Shown: positions 15,911 through 29,557 of the stretch, piece after piece | Position numbering within the stretch: the stretch's first letter is position 1 | Layout of the letters: each line of letters starts with the position of its first letter | Source of the DNA: Alphaproteobacteria bacterium | Lineage (GTDB): Bacteria; Myxococcota_A; UBA796; GCA-2862545 | NCBI GenBank assembly: GCA_020632875.1 | Contig: JACKET010000009.1 | Span: forward strand, 62,001 to 126,000 | Length of the DNA: 64,000 bases | Direction of reading: 5' to 3' | Notes under the pieces: model-generated | Seen by the model: only the letters and a program-made list of their open reading frames with translations | Told to the model about the DNA's origin: nothing | Databases searched by the model: none | Program-made: the position numbers and the translations under genes

Positions 15911-17089
15911 ATGGCCCGAAAGAAGAAGACCGACGACACCCCCCCGAAGGCGGCCGACCTGCTCCCGCCCGACGGGCCCGCCCCTGTCGACCCGAAGTCC
16001 GTGGTGCGCGCCGACGACCCGCTCGAGCCGGACGTCGAGACCCGCAAGATCGGCATCCGCCGCGTCTCGTCGCTCGAGTTCGGCAACCGCATGTACGCGC
16101 GCCTCAACCGCCGCTCGGCGGGCAACAGCCGCGACTTCTGGCGCAACATGGAGGCCGACGACCCCTTCCTGCGCGCCCCCGCGCGCCCGACCGACGCGCC
16201 CCTCGAGATCTACCCGGCGCAGCGGCTCGAGCGCACCTCCGGCTCGCAGCCCAAGCCCCAGCCCGACGTGGCGCGCGAGTACCCGCCCCCGTCCCGCCAG
16301 GAAGAGGCCGTGGGCAACCGTCCGCCGCAGCCGCGCCGCGAAGCGCAGCGCCCGAAGCGCACGCCTCCCGAAGAGACCCACACGCCCGAGCCGCGTCCCG
16401 CGCCCCGCCCGCCGCCCCGTGCGCGCGAGCCCGAGCCCGAGCCCGAGGTCGCGCCCGAGCCCGTCCCGGTGGCGCCGGTCGCCGAGCCGCCCCAGGGTCG
16501 CCGCCTCCCGCCCAAGCCACCCGGCGGCGGAGAGACCGGCACCGGCCGCATCCGCACGGGGGGCGGTCGCCAGCGCATGCCGTCCAGGGCCGGCGCCGAG
16601 CAGCAGCAGAAGTCCGCGGCCGAGATCCGCGCCGAGAAGCAGCGCGCGCGCGACATCGCGATGGAGAAGGAGCCCGCGATCAAGAACACGCGCTCCCTCG
16701 ACGCCTACCGCGACTTCGTCCAGATGATGGAGATCCAGCGCGAGGCCTTCGAGCGCGGCGAAGACGTGCCCACCGCGTTCGCCGACGAGGCCGACGAGCC
16801 GGTGCGCCGCCCCAAGCCGTTGGCCGAGGCGAAGCGCGAGCGCGAGCCCGAGCCCGTCCGCGAGCCTGTCCGCGAGCCCGAGCCCGAGCCGCCGCCCCCC
16901 GCCGTCGATCGCCGGCCGCCGATGCCGAAGAAAGAGGCCCCACCCGCGCCGATCAACCGCTCGCCCTCGGGTGCCGGAGCCGGCGGTGGGCTCGACGACC
17001 TGTTCGGCGGTGGCCAGCAGGAAGGCCGCGTCCGCATCGGCAAGCGCGCGAAGCCGAAAGAGCCCGGCGAGGACGAGAAGAAGGACTGA
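15911..17089 (+). CDS. Pro/Arg/Glu-rich, largely disordered protein
   Basis: 392 residues starting MARKKKTDD. The first ~110 residues have some order (RKIGIRRVSSLEFGNRMYAR, SRDFWRNMEADDPFLR). The centre is dominated by Pro, Arg, Glu and Gln. Residues ~250-290 look helical (NTRSLDAYRDFVQMMEIQ). The C-terminus has a compact motif LDDLFGGGQQEGRVRI followed by GKRAKPKEPGEDEKKD. No signal peptide or membrane span is visible, so it is likely cytoplasmic, perhaps a scaffold or nucleic-acid-associated protein. No family recognised. Codon use matches neighbouring real genes. Confidence 0.7.
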   Translation: MARKKKTDDTPPKAADLLPPDGPAPVDPKSVVRADDPLEPDVETRKIGIRRVSSLEFGNRMYARLNRRSAGNSRDFWRNMEADDPFLRAPARPTDAPLEIYPAQRLERTSGSQPKPQPDVAREYPPPSRQEEAVGNRPPQPRREAQRPKRTPPEETHTPEPRPAPRPPPRAREPEPEPEVAPEPVPVAPVAEPPQGRRLPPKPPGGGETGTGRIRTGGGRQRMPSRAGAEQQQKSAAEIRAEKQRARDIAMEKEPAIKNTRSLDAYRDFVQMMEIQREAFERGEDVPTAFADEADEPVRRPKPLAEAKREREPEPVREPVREPEPEPPPPAVDRRPPMPKKEAPPAPINRSPSGAGAGGGLDDLFGGGQQEGRVRIGKRAKPKEPGEDEKKD

Positions 17090-17095
17090 CCCGGC

Positions 17096-17887
17096 TCAGC
17101 CGAGCTGCGGGATCCACGCGAGCAGTGCCTCTGCGAGCTCGCTCGCCCGGGTCGCCTGGATGTTGTGCCCGCCCGTCGGAAAGCGGATGCGCGGCCCGAT
17201 GGGCGCGGCCCAGTAGAGCTTCTCGCTCACCGGCTCGTCGACGAGCTTGTCGTCGCTGGCCCACGCGACGAGCGTCGGCTTGCGGAGCGCCGCGAGGTTC
17301 GCCCGGTTCGTCCCGAACCGCACCCGCGCGAGGACGAAGCACGCCTGGAGGATCTCGTCGTCCGACACGTTCCGGAAGCCCGTGCGCTCGAAGTTGCGCC
17401 GCAGGTACGGGAGCATCGCGCGCGCCACCGGCGGCGCGTGCAGCGTGTAGCAGGCCCACCGCACGCCCGGCTGCCGACGGAGCATCACGTGGATCTCGGT
17501 CCCCACGCTCGCCACGAGCCCGAGTGCCCGCACCCGGTCGGACTGCCGCGCGGCGCTCGCCGCCACGGGACCGCCCATCGAGTGGCCCAGCAGCACGGCG
17601 TCTTCGAGGCCGAGACCCTCGAGCACCGCCGCCACCCAGGCCCCGCGCGCATCGATGTCGTAGCCCACGTCACCCGGAGGGGTCTTCCCGAAGCCCGGCA
17701 GGTCGAGGCGCACGAACCGCACGTGCGGCGTCAGCGCGGGAGCGAGCCAGCGCCAGTCCCGCACGCTGCCCGGCAATCCGTGGATGGCGACGACGGTGGG
17801 GCCGGTGCCCTCGTCCACCACGCCGACCGTGCCGACGGGGAGCGCGACGGGCACCGCCTCGGCCTCGGAGGGCTGCTCCGGCTTCAC
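17096..17887 (-). CDS. alpha/beta hydrolase
   Basis: 263 residues. The fold is clear: oxyanion region AIHGLPGSVRDWRWLAP, nucleophile GHSMGG, acid ASDDKLVDE and histidine GGHNIQ. It has no signal peptide, so an intracellular esterase or C-C hydrolase-like role is likely; the substrate is unknown. The GTG start (17885-17887) lies in a GTGA overlap with the stop of the upstream membrane-protein gene, so the two are co-translated. It converges on the 15911 gene with six bases between stops. Confidence 0.9.
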   Translation of the reverse strand: MKPEQPSEAEAVPVALPVGTVGVVDEGTGPTVVAIHGLPGSVRDWRWLAPALTPHVRFVRLDLPGFGKTPPGDVGYDIDARGAWVAAVLEGLGLEDAVLLGHSMGGPVAASAARQSDRVRALGLVASVGTEIHVMLRRQPGVRWACYTLHAPPVARAMLPYLRRNFERTGFRNVSDDEILQACFVLARVRFGTNRANLAALRKPTLVAWASDDKLVDEPVSEKLYWAAPIGPRIRFPTGGHNIQATRASELAEALLAWIPQLG

Positions 17888-18333
17888 GTGTAGAGCTTGC
17901 GCCGGATGCTGGAGGCCTTCAGGGCACCCGGGACGGCCATCGGCGCGAGCAGGCTGGCGAGGAGACCGATGAACGTCCACGCGAACGCCATCACGATGAT
18001 GCCGCCCTGCATCAGCGACCACGCCGTGAACAGGAGCGCGACGAGCTGCAGGCCCCACGTGACGACCAGCCCGAGGATGGCGGCCCAGTCGCGGCCCCGC
18101 GACGCCGTGGCGCCGAGCGCCATCTGGATCAGGCCCATCGGCACGAGGAAGTACGGGAGGACCCACATCCAGTTGTAGAACACGAACAGGGCCCACAGCT
18201 GGACGCCCTGGGCGAGGGTCGTCGCGCCGGCGAAGATCTGCGCGGCACCGGCGACCACGACGAGGATGCCGGGCTTGGCGGCGGCGTAGTCGATCTCGTC
18301 GGTCGCTTCGCGGGGGGCGTCGAACGTGTCCAT
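17884..18333 (-). CDS. four-span membrane protein
   Basis: 149 residues. After an acidic N-terminus (MDTFDAPREATDEIDY) there are about four hydrophobic spans: GILVVVAGAAQIFAGATTL, the LFVFYNWMWVLPYFL region, AAILGLVVTWGLQLVALLF and IIVMAFAWTFIGLLASLLA. The tail is basic (SIRRKLYT). It is likely an inner-membrane protein. Its stop overlaps the hydrolase start. No family is certain. Confidence 0.75.
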   Translation of the reverse strand: MDTFDAPREATDEIDYAAAKPGILVVVAGAAQIFAGATTLAQGVQLWALFVFYNWMWVLPYFLVPMGLIQMALGATASRGRDWAAILGLVVTWGLQLVALLFTAWSLMQGGIIVMAFAWTFIGLLASLLAPMAVPGALKASSIRRKLYT

Positions 18334-18368
18334 GGCGGCCTCGGGTGAATCCCGGCCTGCTTAACGGT

Positions 18369-18374
18369 TAGACT
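18369..18374 (+). promoter_or_regulatory. -10 hexamer TAGACT for the DUF2505-like gene
   Basis: TAGACT lies in the short divergent spacer and is followed by a 22-base leader containing AGGAGG before the ATG at 18397. A weak -35 candidate, GTGAAT, lies about 18 bases upstream. The same hexamer occurs at 9424 and 31117. Confidence 0.45.
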
Positions 18375-18396
18375 GCCGACCCGCCCAGGAGGCTCG

Positions 18397-18906
18397 ATGA
18401 AGCTCGACGTGCGCCACTACTACCCCTGCTCCACCGAACGCTGGTGGCAGATGTACTGGGACGACGGCTTCGACGCGCTCCTGCAGCGCGACAGCGCGGT
18501 CGACCGCGAGGTGCTCGAAGAGCGTGAAGAGGGCGGCAAGCTCATCCGCCGGCTGCGGTTCACCGCGAAGGCCGAGCTGCCCGCGCCCGTCGCCAAGATC
18601 GTCGGCGCGAAGAAGCTCGTCTACGACCAGCTGAACACGTTCGACCGCGAGAAGGGCGTGATGCACTGGAAGGTGCTGCCGGGCTTCATCGACGCGAGCA
18701 AGTTCACCGGCGAGGGCACGCTGAAGGCCGAGCCCACCGGCACCGGGTGCGAGAGCATCGCGTCGGGCGACATCACCGTGAACGTGCGGTTCATCGGTGG
18801 GCAGATCGAGAAGCAGGTCGTCTCCAGCATCAAGGATGCCTACGACAAGATGGCCATCGCCGGGAGGGAGTGGCTGGCCGCGAATCCGTCGGGCGGGCAG
18901 TCCTGA
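18397..18906 (+). CDS. DUF2505-like (SRPBCC/START-fold) protein
   Basis: 169 residues, with AGGAGG upstream of the ATG. The layout resembles DUF2505, a helix-grip lipid-binding-type fold: MKLDVRHYYPCSTERWWQMY, then KLIRRLRFTAKAELPAPVAK and a long C-terminal helix (EKQVVSSIKDAYDKMAIAG). It is probably cytoplasmic and may bind a hydrophobic ligand. The stop overlaps the putative CTG start of the downstream aminopeptidase. The family call is moderate and the function is unknown. Confidence 0.75.
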   Translation: MKLDVRHYYPCSTERWWQMYWDDGFDALLQRDSAVDREVLEEREEGGKLIRRLRFTAKAELPAPVAKIVGAKKLVYDQLNTFDREKGVMHWKVLPGFIDASKFTGEGTLKAEPTGTGCESIASGDITVNVRFIGGQIEKQVVSSIKDAYDKMAIAGREWLAANPSGGQS

Positions 18907-21419
18907 CACCCGTCCTGGTGGGCCTCGCGCTCGCCGAGCCCACGCCGAAGCACCTCCGCGACGCACCGGGCGACGTGATGCCCGCGCGCCTGTGGGACGT
19001 GGAGCACCTCGAGCTCGACCTCGTGCTCGACATCGAAGCGGGCCGCATCGAGGGCTCCGCGACGCACACCCTGAAGCCGCTCGGGCGTCCGCGCGACCAC
19101 GTGCGGCTCTTCCAGGTCGGGCTCGACATCGAAGCCGTGACCGTCGACGGGAAGCCCGCAGAGGGCTTCCGGATCGGGCCGTCCTGGATCGACGTCCCCG
19201 TGCCGCCGTCGAAGGCCGGGCACGTCGTGCGCATCGACTACGCCGCGAAGCCCGACCTCGGGCTGCACTTCCGCGGGCCAGCGCACGGCGACCGCGACCT
19301 CGCCGTCTGGTCGCAGGGCGAAGACGAGGACAACCGCTACTGGTTCCCCGGCTGGGACACGCCGAACGACGCCTTCACCGTCACCGCGCACTACACCGTC
19401 CGCGACGGCCTGCTGGTGCGGGCGAACGGCGTCGAGACGGCGGTCGAGCCCGCCCGGCCGGGCTGGACGAAGCACACCTGGGCGATCGAGCAGCCCATCG
19501 CGAGCTACCACGTGGCCGTCGTCGCGGGCGACCTGCGCGCGGTGTCGCTCGAGGGACGCGTCCCGCTCGAGATCGTCGGGCCGAAGAGCTACGACGAGGC
19601 CTGGCTGAAGGGGGCCGCCGACGATGCCGTCGCGCAGATGGCGTTCTTCGAAGCCCTGCTGGACGAGCCCTTCCCCTACCCCGCGTACCGGCAGGCCTGG
19701 GTCGAGCGCTTCATGTACGGCGGGATGGAGAACCCCGGCCTCACCACGCTCGCCGCGCGTCGGATGGTGGACCCGGCCCGGCCCGACCGGGTCTACGAGA
19801 GCGAGAACCTGATCGCGCACGAGCTCGCCCACCAGTGGTTCGGCGACCTGCTCACCTGCTACGGGTGGCGGGAGCTGTGGCTGAACGAGGGATTCGCGAC
19901 GTACTACGCCCACCGCTGGATGGAGGAGAAGCACGGCGCCGACTTCGCGGCGGTCGAGCTGTGGAACCGCCGGGAGTGGGCGTTGGGCGTGGAGGGTCCG
20001 CTCGCGACCCGCGCGTACAGCGACAACGGGCGCGACAACAACGGGGTGTACGGCAAGGGCGCGAGCCTGCTGCACATGCTGCGCGTGTACCTCGGAGACG
20101 CCGTCTACGACGAGGCGATCCGCAGGTACGTCGACGCGAACCGCTTCCGGTTCGTCGAGTCGGAGGACCTCCGTCGCGCCTTCGAGGACGCGAGCGGCGA
20201 GCACCTCGGCTGGGCGTTCGACCAGTGGGTCTTCAACCACGGCATGCCCACGTGGAAGAGTCGCTGGAAGCACGAAGATGGCAGCCTCACCGTCACCGTC
20301 GAGCGCAAGGACGACGGCTCGGTGTTCCACGCGCCGGTCGAGGTCGAGATCGGCACCAGGCAGGGCGCGCGGACCCACCGGATCTGGCTGGGCGACGGCG
20401 CCACGCGGCTCGTGGTCCCCCTCGACGCACCGCCCGAGTGGGTCGCGGTCGACCCGCGCGGCGGGCTGCTCGGCAAGCTCGAGCAGGACCAGGCCGCCGG
20501 GAGCTGGCTCGCCCAGCTCGGCCGCACGCAGCACGCCTTCGCGCGGGTCCAGGCGATCCATGCGCTCGCCGGCCTCGAGCCGAGCGACGCCGGCATCGCC
20601 GCGCTCGACGCCCTCGCGAACGGCAACGGCGACGCGGAGCTCCGCCGCACCGCGATCGGCGCGCTGGCCGACCTCTCCGCACACCCCGCGGCCCGCGAGA
20701 GCCTGCTGAAGGCGAGCGGCGCAGCGCACGCCACGGTGCGCGAGGCCGCGCTCGACGCGCTGCGCAGCCCCGAGGGGCGCGAGGCCTTCGTGCCCCGCCT
20801 GCTCGAGGCCCTCGCCGACGACCCCGATCCGGCGAACCGCGCGAGCGCCCTGGTCTCGCTGTCGAAGCACGACGCGCCGCGCGCGGTGGCCCTCGCCCGC
20901 AAGACCCTCGCCCGCAAGGACGCCGATCCGAACGGCATCGAGCACCAGCTCGCTGCCCAGGTCCTCGGCGACCACGGCACCCTCGACGACGGCCTCGCCC
21001 TGCTGCGGTTCCTCGGCATCGAGCACGCGCGCGGGGTCCGCCGCCGCGCCGCGGATGCGGTGCTCGTGCGCTGGAAGGACGCCGAGCCCGGGAAGAAGCG
21101 CGACCAGCTCCAGGAGCGCGCCAGCCGCGTGCTGCTCGGCTGGCTCGACGACCCCGACTTCCGCATCCGGTCCGACGCGCTCCGCCGCCTGAAGGAGATC
21201 GGGCGTCCCGACGACATCCCCGCCCTGCAGGCCTACGCGGCCCGCACGCCGGTCGCCGAGCACGACGCGCTCGTGCTCGAGGTCGTGCGCGCGATCCAGT
21301 CCCCGCCAAAGGCCAAGGGCGACCCGGTCGAAGATCTCCGCAAGCGGCTCGACGCGCTGTCCGACCGGCTCGACGACGCCGCGGGCCGCATCGAGCGCCT
21401 CGAGGAGTGGCGCGAGTAG
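18903..21419 (+). CDS. M1-family zinc aminopeptidase with C-terminal HEAT-like repeats
   Basis: About 838 residues. M1 enzymes remove N-terminal amino acids. The exopeptidase motif GGMEN lies at residues 273-277 and the zinc site HELAHQWFGDLLT at 306, with the third ligand Glu exactly 18 residues further (WLNEGFATYY). From about residue 540 on, the protein is a series of HEAT-like helical repeats (RTAIGALADLSAHPAARESL and similar) and ends in a coiled coil (LSDRLDDAAGRIERLEEW). The putative start is CTG 18903 in a CTGA overlap with the preceding stop, giving a short hydrophobic leader; GTG 18918 is the alternative but would delete half of it. Confidence 0.92.
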   Translation: MTPVLVGLALAEPTPKHLRDAPGDVMPARLWDVEHLELDLVLDIEAGRIEGSATHTLKPLGRPRDHVRLFQVGLDIEAVTVDGKPAEGFRIGPSWIDVPVPPSKAGHVVRIDYAAKPDLGLHFRGPAHGDRDLAVWSQGEDEDNRYWFPGWDTPNDAFTVTAHYTVRDGLLVRANGVETAVEPARPGWTKHTWAIEQPIASYHVAVVAGDLRAVSLEGRVPLEIVGPKSYDEAWLKGAADDAVAQMAFFEALLDEPFPYPAYRQAWVERFMYGGMENPGLTTLAARRMVDPARPDRVYESENLIAHELAHQWFGDLLTCYGWRELWLNEGFATYYAHRWMEEKHGADFAAVELWNRREWALGVEGPLATRAYSDNGRDNNGVYGKGASLLHMLRVYLGDAVYDEAIRRYVDANRFRFVESEDLRRAFEDASGEHLGWAFDQWVFNHGMPTWKSRWKHEDGSLTVTVERKDDGSVFHAPVEVEIGTRQGARTHRIWLGDGATRLVVPLDAPPEWVAVDPRGGLLGKLEQDQAAGSWLAQLGRTQHAFARVQAIHALAGLEPSDAGIAALDALANGNGDAELRRTAIGALADLSAHPAARESLLKASGAAHATVREAALDALRSPEGREAFVPRLLEALADDPDPANRASALVSLSKHDAPRAVALARKTLARKDADPNGIEHQLAAQVLGDHGTLDDGLALLRFLGIEHARGVRRRAADAVLVRWKDAEPGKKRDQLQERASRVLLGWLDDPDFRIRSDALRRLKEIGRPDDIPALQAYAARTPVAEHDALVLEVVRAIQSPPKAKGDPVEDLRKRLDALSDRLDDAAGRIERLEEWRE

Positions 21420-21422
21420 CGG

Positions 21423-22181
21423 TCAGCGCGCCAGGTGCACGGTGAGCGCGGCATCTCCGACGGCCTCCGCCGTGGCGTAGACCTCGCGCCAGGACAGGAT
21501 CGCCGATTCGCCCCGCAGCACGTAGCGACCCTCCGGCCCGTAGCTGTTCGCGCCCACAAGCACGGCGTCGACGCGCCTCCGCCCCGCCATGCGCGGCTCC
21601 ACACCGGACTCCTCGGGCCAGGCCGTGTACAGCCGCCACCGCCAGTAGTCCCACACCGACCCGTCGTCCTGGACCCAGTTCGTCGGGAAGGCCAGCACAT
21701 CGAGGCCCTCGCGGCCGCACCAGTCGAGGAAGCGGTCGTCGTTGAGGTCCATGCAGATCCCCACACCGAAGCGCCCCGCCGCCGTGTCGAACGCGCGGTA
21801 CCCGCTGTCGCCCGGCGACGCCCAGGTCTCGTCCGCCTCGAACAGCAGGGTCTTGCGGTACACGAAGCGCACCGCCCCGGACGGGTCGATCACGAGCGCG
21901 CTGTTGAACAGCCGGTCTCCGGCGCGCTCCGGGAAGCCACACACGACCCAGGCGCCCGACGCGCGCGCCGCTTCGCCGAGGGCCCGCGCGGTCGGCCCGT
22001 CGACGGTCTCTGCCACCGGGCGCAGCGCGTCGGCGTCGCTCCACGCGTAGCCCGCGACCGCCATCTCGGGGCACACGACGAGATCGCTGTCGCGCCCCAC
22101 CTCCGCGACGCGCGACGCGAGCGCGGCGAGCCCGGCACGGCGGTCGTCACGGGCCTTGAACTGAACGGCGGTCACGCGCAT
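21423..22181 (-). CDS. carbon-nitrogen hydrolase (nitrilase superfamily)
   Basis: 252 residues with the complete Glu-Lys-Cys triad: E39 in VVCPEMAVAGY, K110 in FVYRKTLLFE and C143 in GVGICMDLN. No signal peptide or membrane span is present. The enzyme would hydrolyse an amide such as an omega-amide or N-carbamoyl compound; the substrate is not predictable. It converges on the aminopeptidase with three bases between stops and is divergent from the MopE lipoprotein. Confidence 0.92.
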   Translation of the reverse strand: MRVTAVQFKARDDRRAGLAALASRVAEVGRDSDLVVCPEMAVAGYAWSDADALRPVAETVDGPTARALGEAARASGAWVVCGFPERAGDRLFNSALVIDPSGAVRFVYRKTLLFEADETWASPGDSGYRAFDTAAGRFGVGICMDLNDDRFLDWCGREGLDVLAFPTNWVQDDGSVWDYWRWRLYTAWPEESGVEPRMAGRRRVDAVLVGANSYGPEGRYVLRGESAILSWREVYATAEAVGDAALTVHLAR

Positions 22182-22240
22182 GCCGCCCCCCTATCCGGGC
22201 TCATGACTCGATTCTCACATCCCCTCGCGCCCAGAGGGTC

Positions 22241-22246
22241 TACGAA
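22241..22246 (+). promoter_or_regulatory. possible -10 hexamer TACGAA before ATG 22252
   Basis: TACGAA is followed by five bases and the ATG, without a Shine-Dalgarno. It has the leaderless spacing but is a weaker hexamer match. Confidence 0.3.
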
Positions 22247-22251
22247 ACCCC

Positions 22252-23328
22252 ATGCGCACCCTTCCCCTGCTGTTCGTCCTCGCCTGCAAGGGCACCCCGA
22301 CCGTCCCCCCGCCGCCCGATTGCACGATCGGGTTCGCCGACCGCGACGGCGACGGGTTCGGCAACCCGCTGCTGCAGACGACCGACTGCGTCGAGAACGT
22401 CGTGCAGAACACCGACGACTGCAACGACGGCAGCTTCTCGGTGCACCCCGATGCACCCGAGATCTGTGACAACCTCGACAACGACTGCGACGGGCTCACC
22501 GACGGGGCCGACGACTCGCTCGACGTGCCGCTCCAGTTCCCGGACGGCGACGGCGACGGATTCGGCACCGGCGACGGCATCCGGTCCTGCCAGACCCTCG
22601 AGGCGCACGTCGAGATGGGCGGCGACTGCGACGACGAGGTCCCCGAGGTGAACCCCGCCGCGACCGAGATCTGCGACGAGGGCATCGACAACGACTGCAA
22701 CGACCTGGCCGACGACGACGACCCGAACCTCGACACGTTCACGACGTTCTACGTCGACGCCGACATGGACGGTGTGGGCGCGGGCGCAGCGATCGCGGCT
22801 TGCGAAGCGCCCGTGGGCACGGTGGCGTTCGACGGCGACTGCGACGACACGTCCGCCGTGGCGTACCCCGGCGCGCTCGAGATCTGCGACGACCTCGACC
22901 AGGACTGCGACGGCGACCCCGACACGCCGCAGTTCTCGCCCGACCCGTGCGTGCCGTACGAGGCGCCGTGGGAGGGCTCCTGGACGCTGTCGATCGACAA
23001 CGGCACCGCGATGGCGACGTGCACCGGAACGGCGAGCCTCGTGCTCGACAGCGCGCAGAGCCCACCGGTCCAGGGCACCTTCACGTGCGCGCTCGACAAC
23101 CCGCAGCCCGGCTGGGACGCCGTGCAGACCGGGTCGATCACGGGCGTGTTCCGCGTCGATGGCAGCATCGACGGCACGGTCGAGGCCTTCGAGGGCCAGG
23201 AGTACGACTGGACCGGGTCCATCGCCGGCACCGCGCTCGACGCCGACGGCCAGGGCCTGTTCATCCAGGGCGGCGCGTGGGACCTGAACTTCGCGTTCGC
23301 CCTCGACTACATCGACGTGCCGCCGTAG
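22252..23328 (+). CDS. MopE-type metal-binding-motif lipoprotein
   Basis: 358-residue lipoprotein; the signal peptide ends FVLAC and the lipidated Cys is followed by Lys-Gly. The N-terminal half holds three copies of the MopE-like pattern (DRDGDGFGNP ... DDCNDG ... PEICDNLDNDCDGLTDG; then ATEICDEGIDNDCNDL; then LEICDDLDQDCDGDPD), known from many Myxococcota surface proteins and named for the copper-binding MopE. The C-terminal ~150 residues form an uncharacterised beta-rich domain (APWEGSWTLSIDNGTAMATC). It is likely a surface or matrix protein that binds calcium or copper. Its stop directly abuts the uvrA stop. Confidence 0.85.
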   Translation: MRTLPLLFVLACKGTPTVPPPPDCTIGFADRDGDGFGNPLLQTTDCVENVVQNTDDCNDGSFSVHPDAPEICDNLDNDCDGLTDGADDSLDVPLQFPDGDGDGFGTGDGIRSCQTLEAHVEMGGDCDDEVPEVNPAATEICDEGIDNDCNDLADDDDPNLDTFTTFYVDADMDGVGAGAAIAACEAPVGTVAFDGDCDDTSAVAYPGALEICDDLDQDCDGDPDTPQFSPDPCVPYEAPWEGSWTLSIDNGTAMATCTGTASLVLDSAQSPPVQGTFTCALDNPQPGWDAVQTGSITGVFRVDGSIDGTVEAFEGQEYDWTGSIAGTALDADGQGLFIQGGAWDLNFAFALDYIDVPP

Positions 23329-28974
<5,646 letters not shown>

Positions 28975-29025
28975 GGGAGCATGCCCATAGCGAGCTGGGC
29001 GCACCGCTGCACGTCTGTTCAGCAT

Positions 29026-29056
29026 GGCCTCAGCGGGGTCTGACCCCGCTGAGGCC
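29026..29056. terminator. 31-bp perfect palindrome downstream of the DoxX gene
   Basis: Two 15-base arms (GGCCTCAGCGGGGTC and its complement) with a single T between them. It lies between the DoxX stop (29064, minus strand) and the uvrA start, so it could end the DoxX transcript, but no T-run follows. The centre GGGGTCTGACCCC recurs at 35401-35415, so it may instead be a REP-like dispersed element. Confidence 0.5.
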
Positions 29057-29063
29057 ACCCGGC

Positions 29064-29468
29064 TCACTTCGCGGGGACGGGCTCGCCGTGGAGGGCGTCG
29101 ATCTCCAGCGCGCGCCCGGCCGGGCGGAGCGCGTAGGACGCCGCGCCGATCGCGAGCAGGACGAACGGCGCCAGGGCCCCGCCGAGGCCGTCACCCATGA
29201 CCAGGTGCGACACGACGGCTCCGGAGAGGTCGAAGAAGAAGCCCGCGTAGGCCCACTCCTTCAGGCGCGGAAAGCCCGGAGCGAGGAGCGCGATCACGCC
29301 GAGCACCTTCCAGAAGCCGAGGATCTGGACGAAGTACAGCGGGTACCCGAGGTGCGTCATCGCCTCGACGAGGGGCTCGGCGAGGACGAGGTCCATCACG
29401 CCGCTCGACCCGAGGGCGAAGGCGAAGAGTCCAGTTGCAATCCAGTATCCGACGGTCTTGGTGTCCAT
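29064..29468 (-). CDS. DoxX-like membrane protein
   Basis: 134 residues with four hydrophobic spans (IATGLFAFALGSSGVMDLV, the FVQILGFWKVLGVIALLAP region, the AGFFFDLSGAVVSHLV region, APFVLLAIGAASYAL). The motif HLGYPLYFVQILGFWKVLG is typical of the DoxX-like family of inner-membrane proteins. AGGAGG precedes the ATG. It is divergent from a LysR gene with a shared operator, so LysR probably controls it. Confidence 0.88.
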   Translation of the reverse strand: MDTKTVGYWIATGLFAFALGSSGVMDLVLAEPLVEAMTHLGYPLYFVQILGFWKVLGVIALLAPGFPRLKEWAYAGFFFDLSGAVVSHLVMGDGLGGALAPFVLLAIGAASYALRPAGRALEIDALHGEPVPAK

Positions 29469-29489
29469 GTGGACCTCCTTTCGCCTTCG

Positions 29490-29518
29490 AATCTAGGTCT
29501 CGATCCACCTGTACACAA
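29490..29518 (-). promoter_or_regulatory. sigma-70-type promoter of the DoxX gene
   Basis: On the minus strand TTGTGT (29513-29518) and TAGATT (29490-29495) are separated by exactly 17 bases, followed by a ~21-base leader with AGGAGG before the ATG at 29468. The -35 overlaps the inverted repeat at 29510-29524. Confidence 0.55.
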
Positions 29519-29524
29519 TGTGCA
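29510..29524. promoter_or_regulatory. LysR-type T-N11-A operator in the DoxX/LysR divergent region
   Basis: TGTACA-CAA-TGTGCA is an interrupted inverted repeat with one mismatch that starts with T and ends with A, fitting the T-N11-A rule for LysR sites. It overlaps the DoxX -35 and touches the first possible start codon of the LysR gene, a normal place for autoregulation and control of the divergent gene. Confidence 0.55.
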
Positions 29525-29557
29525 ATGATGCGCATCACCCGACAGGATTTCGTGCAT

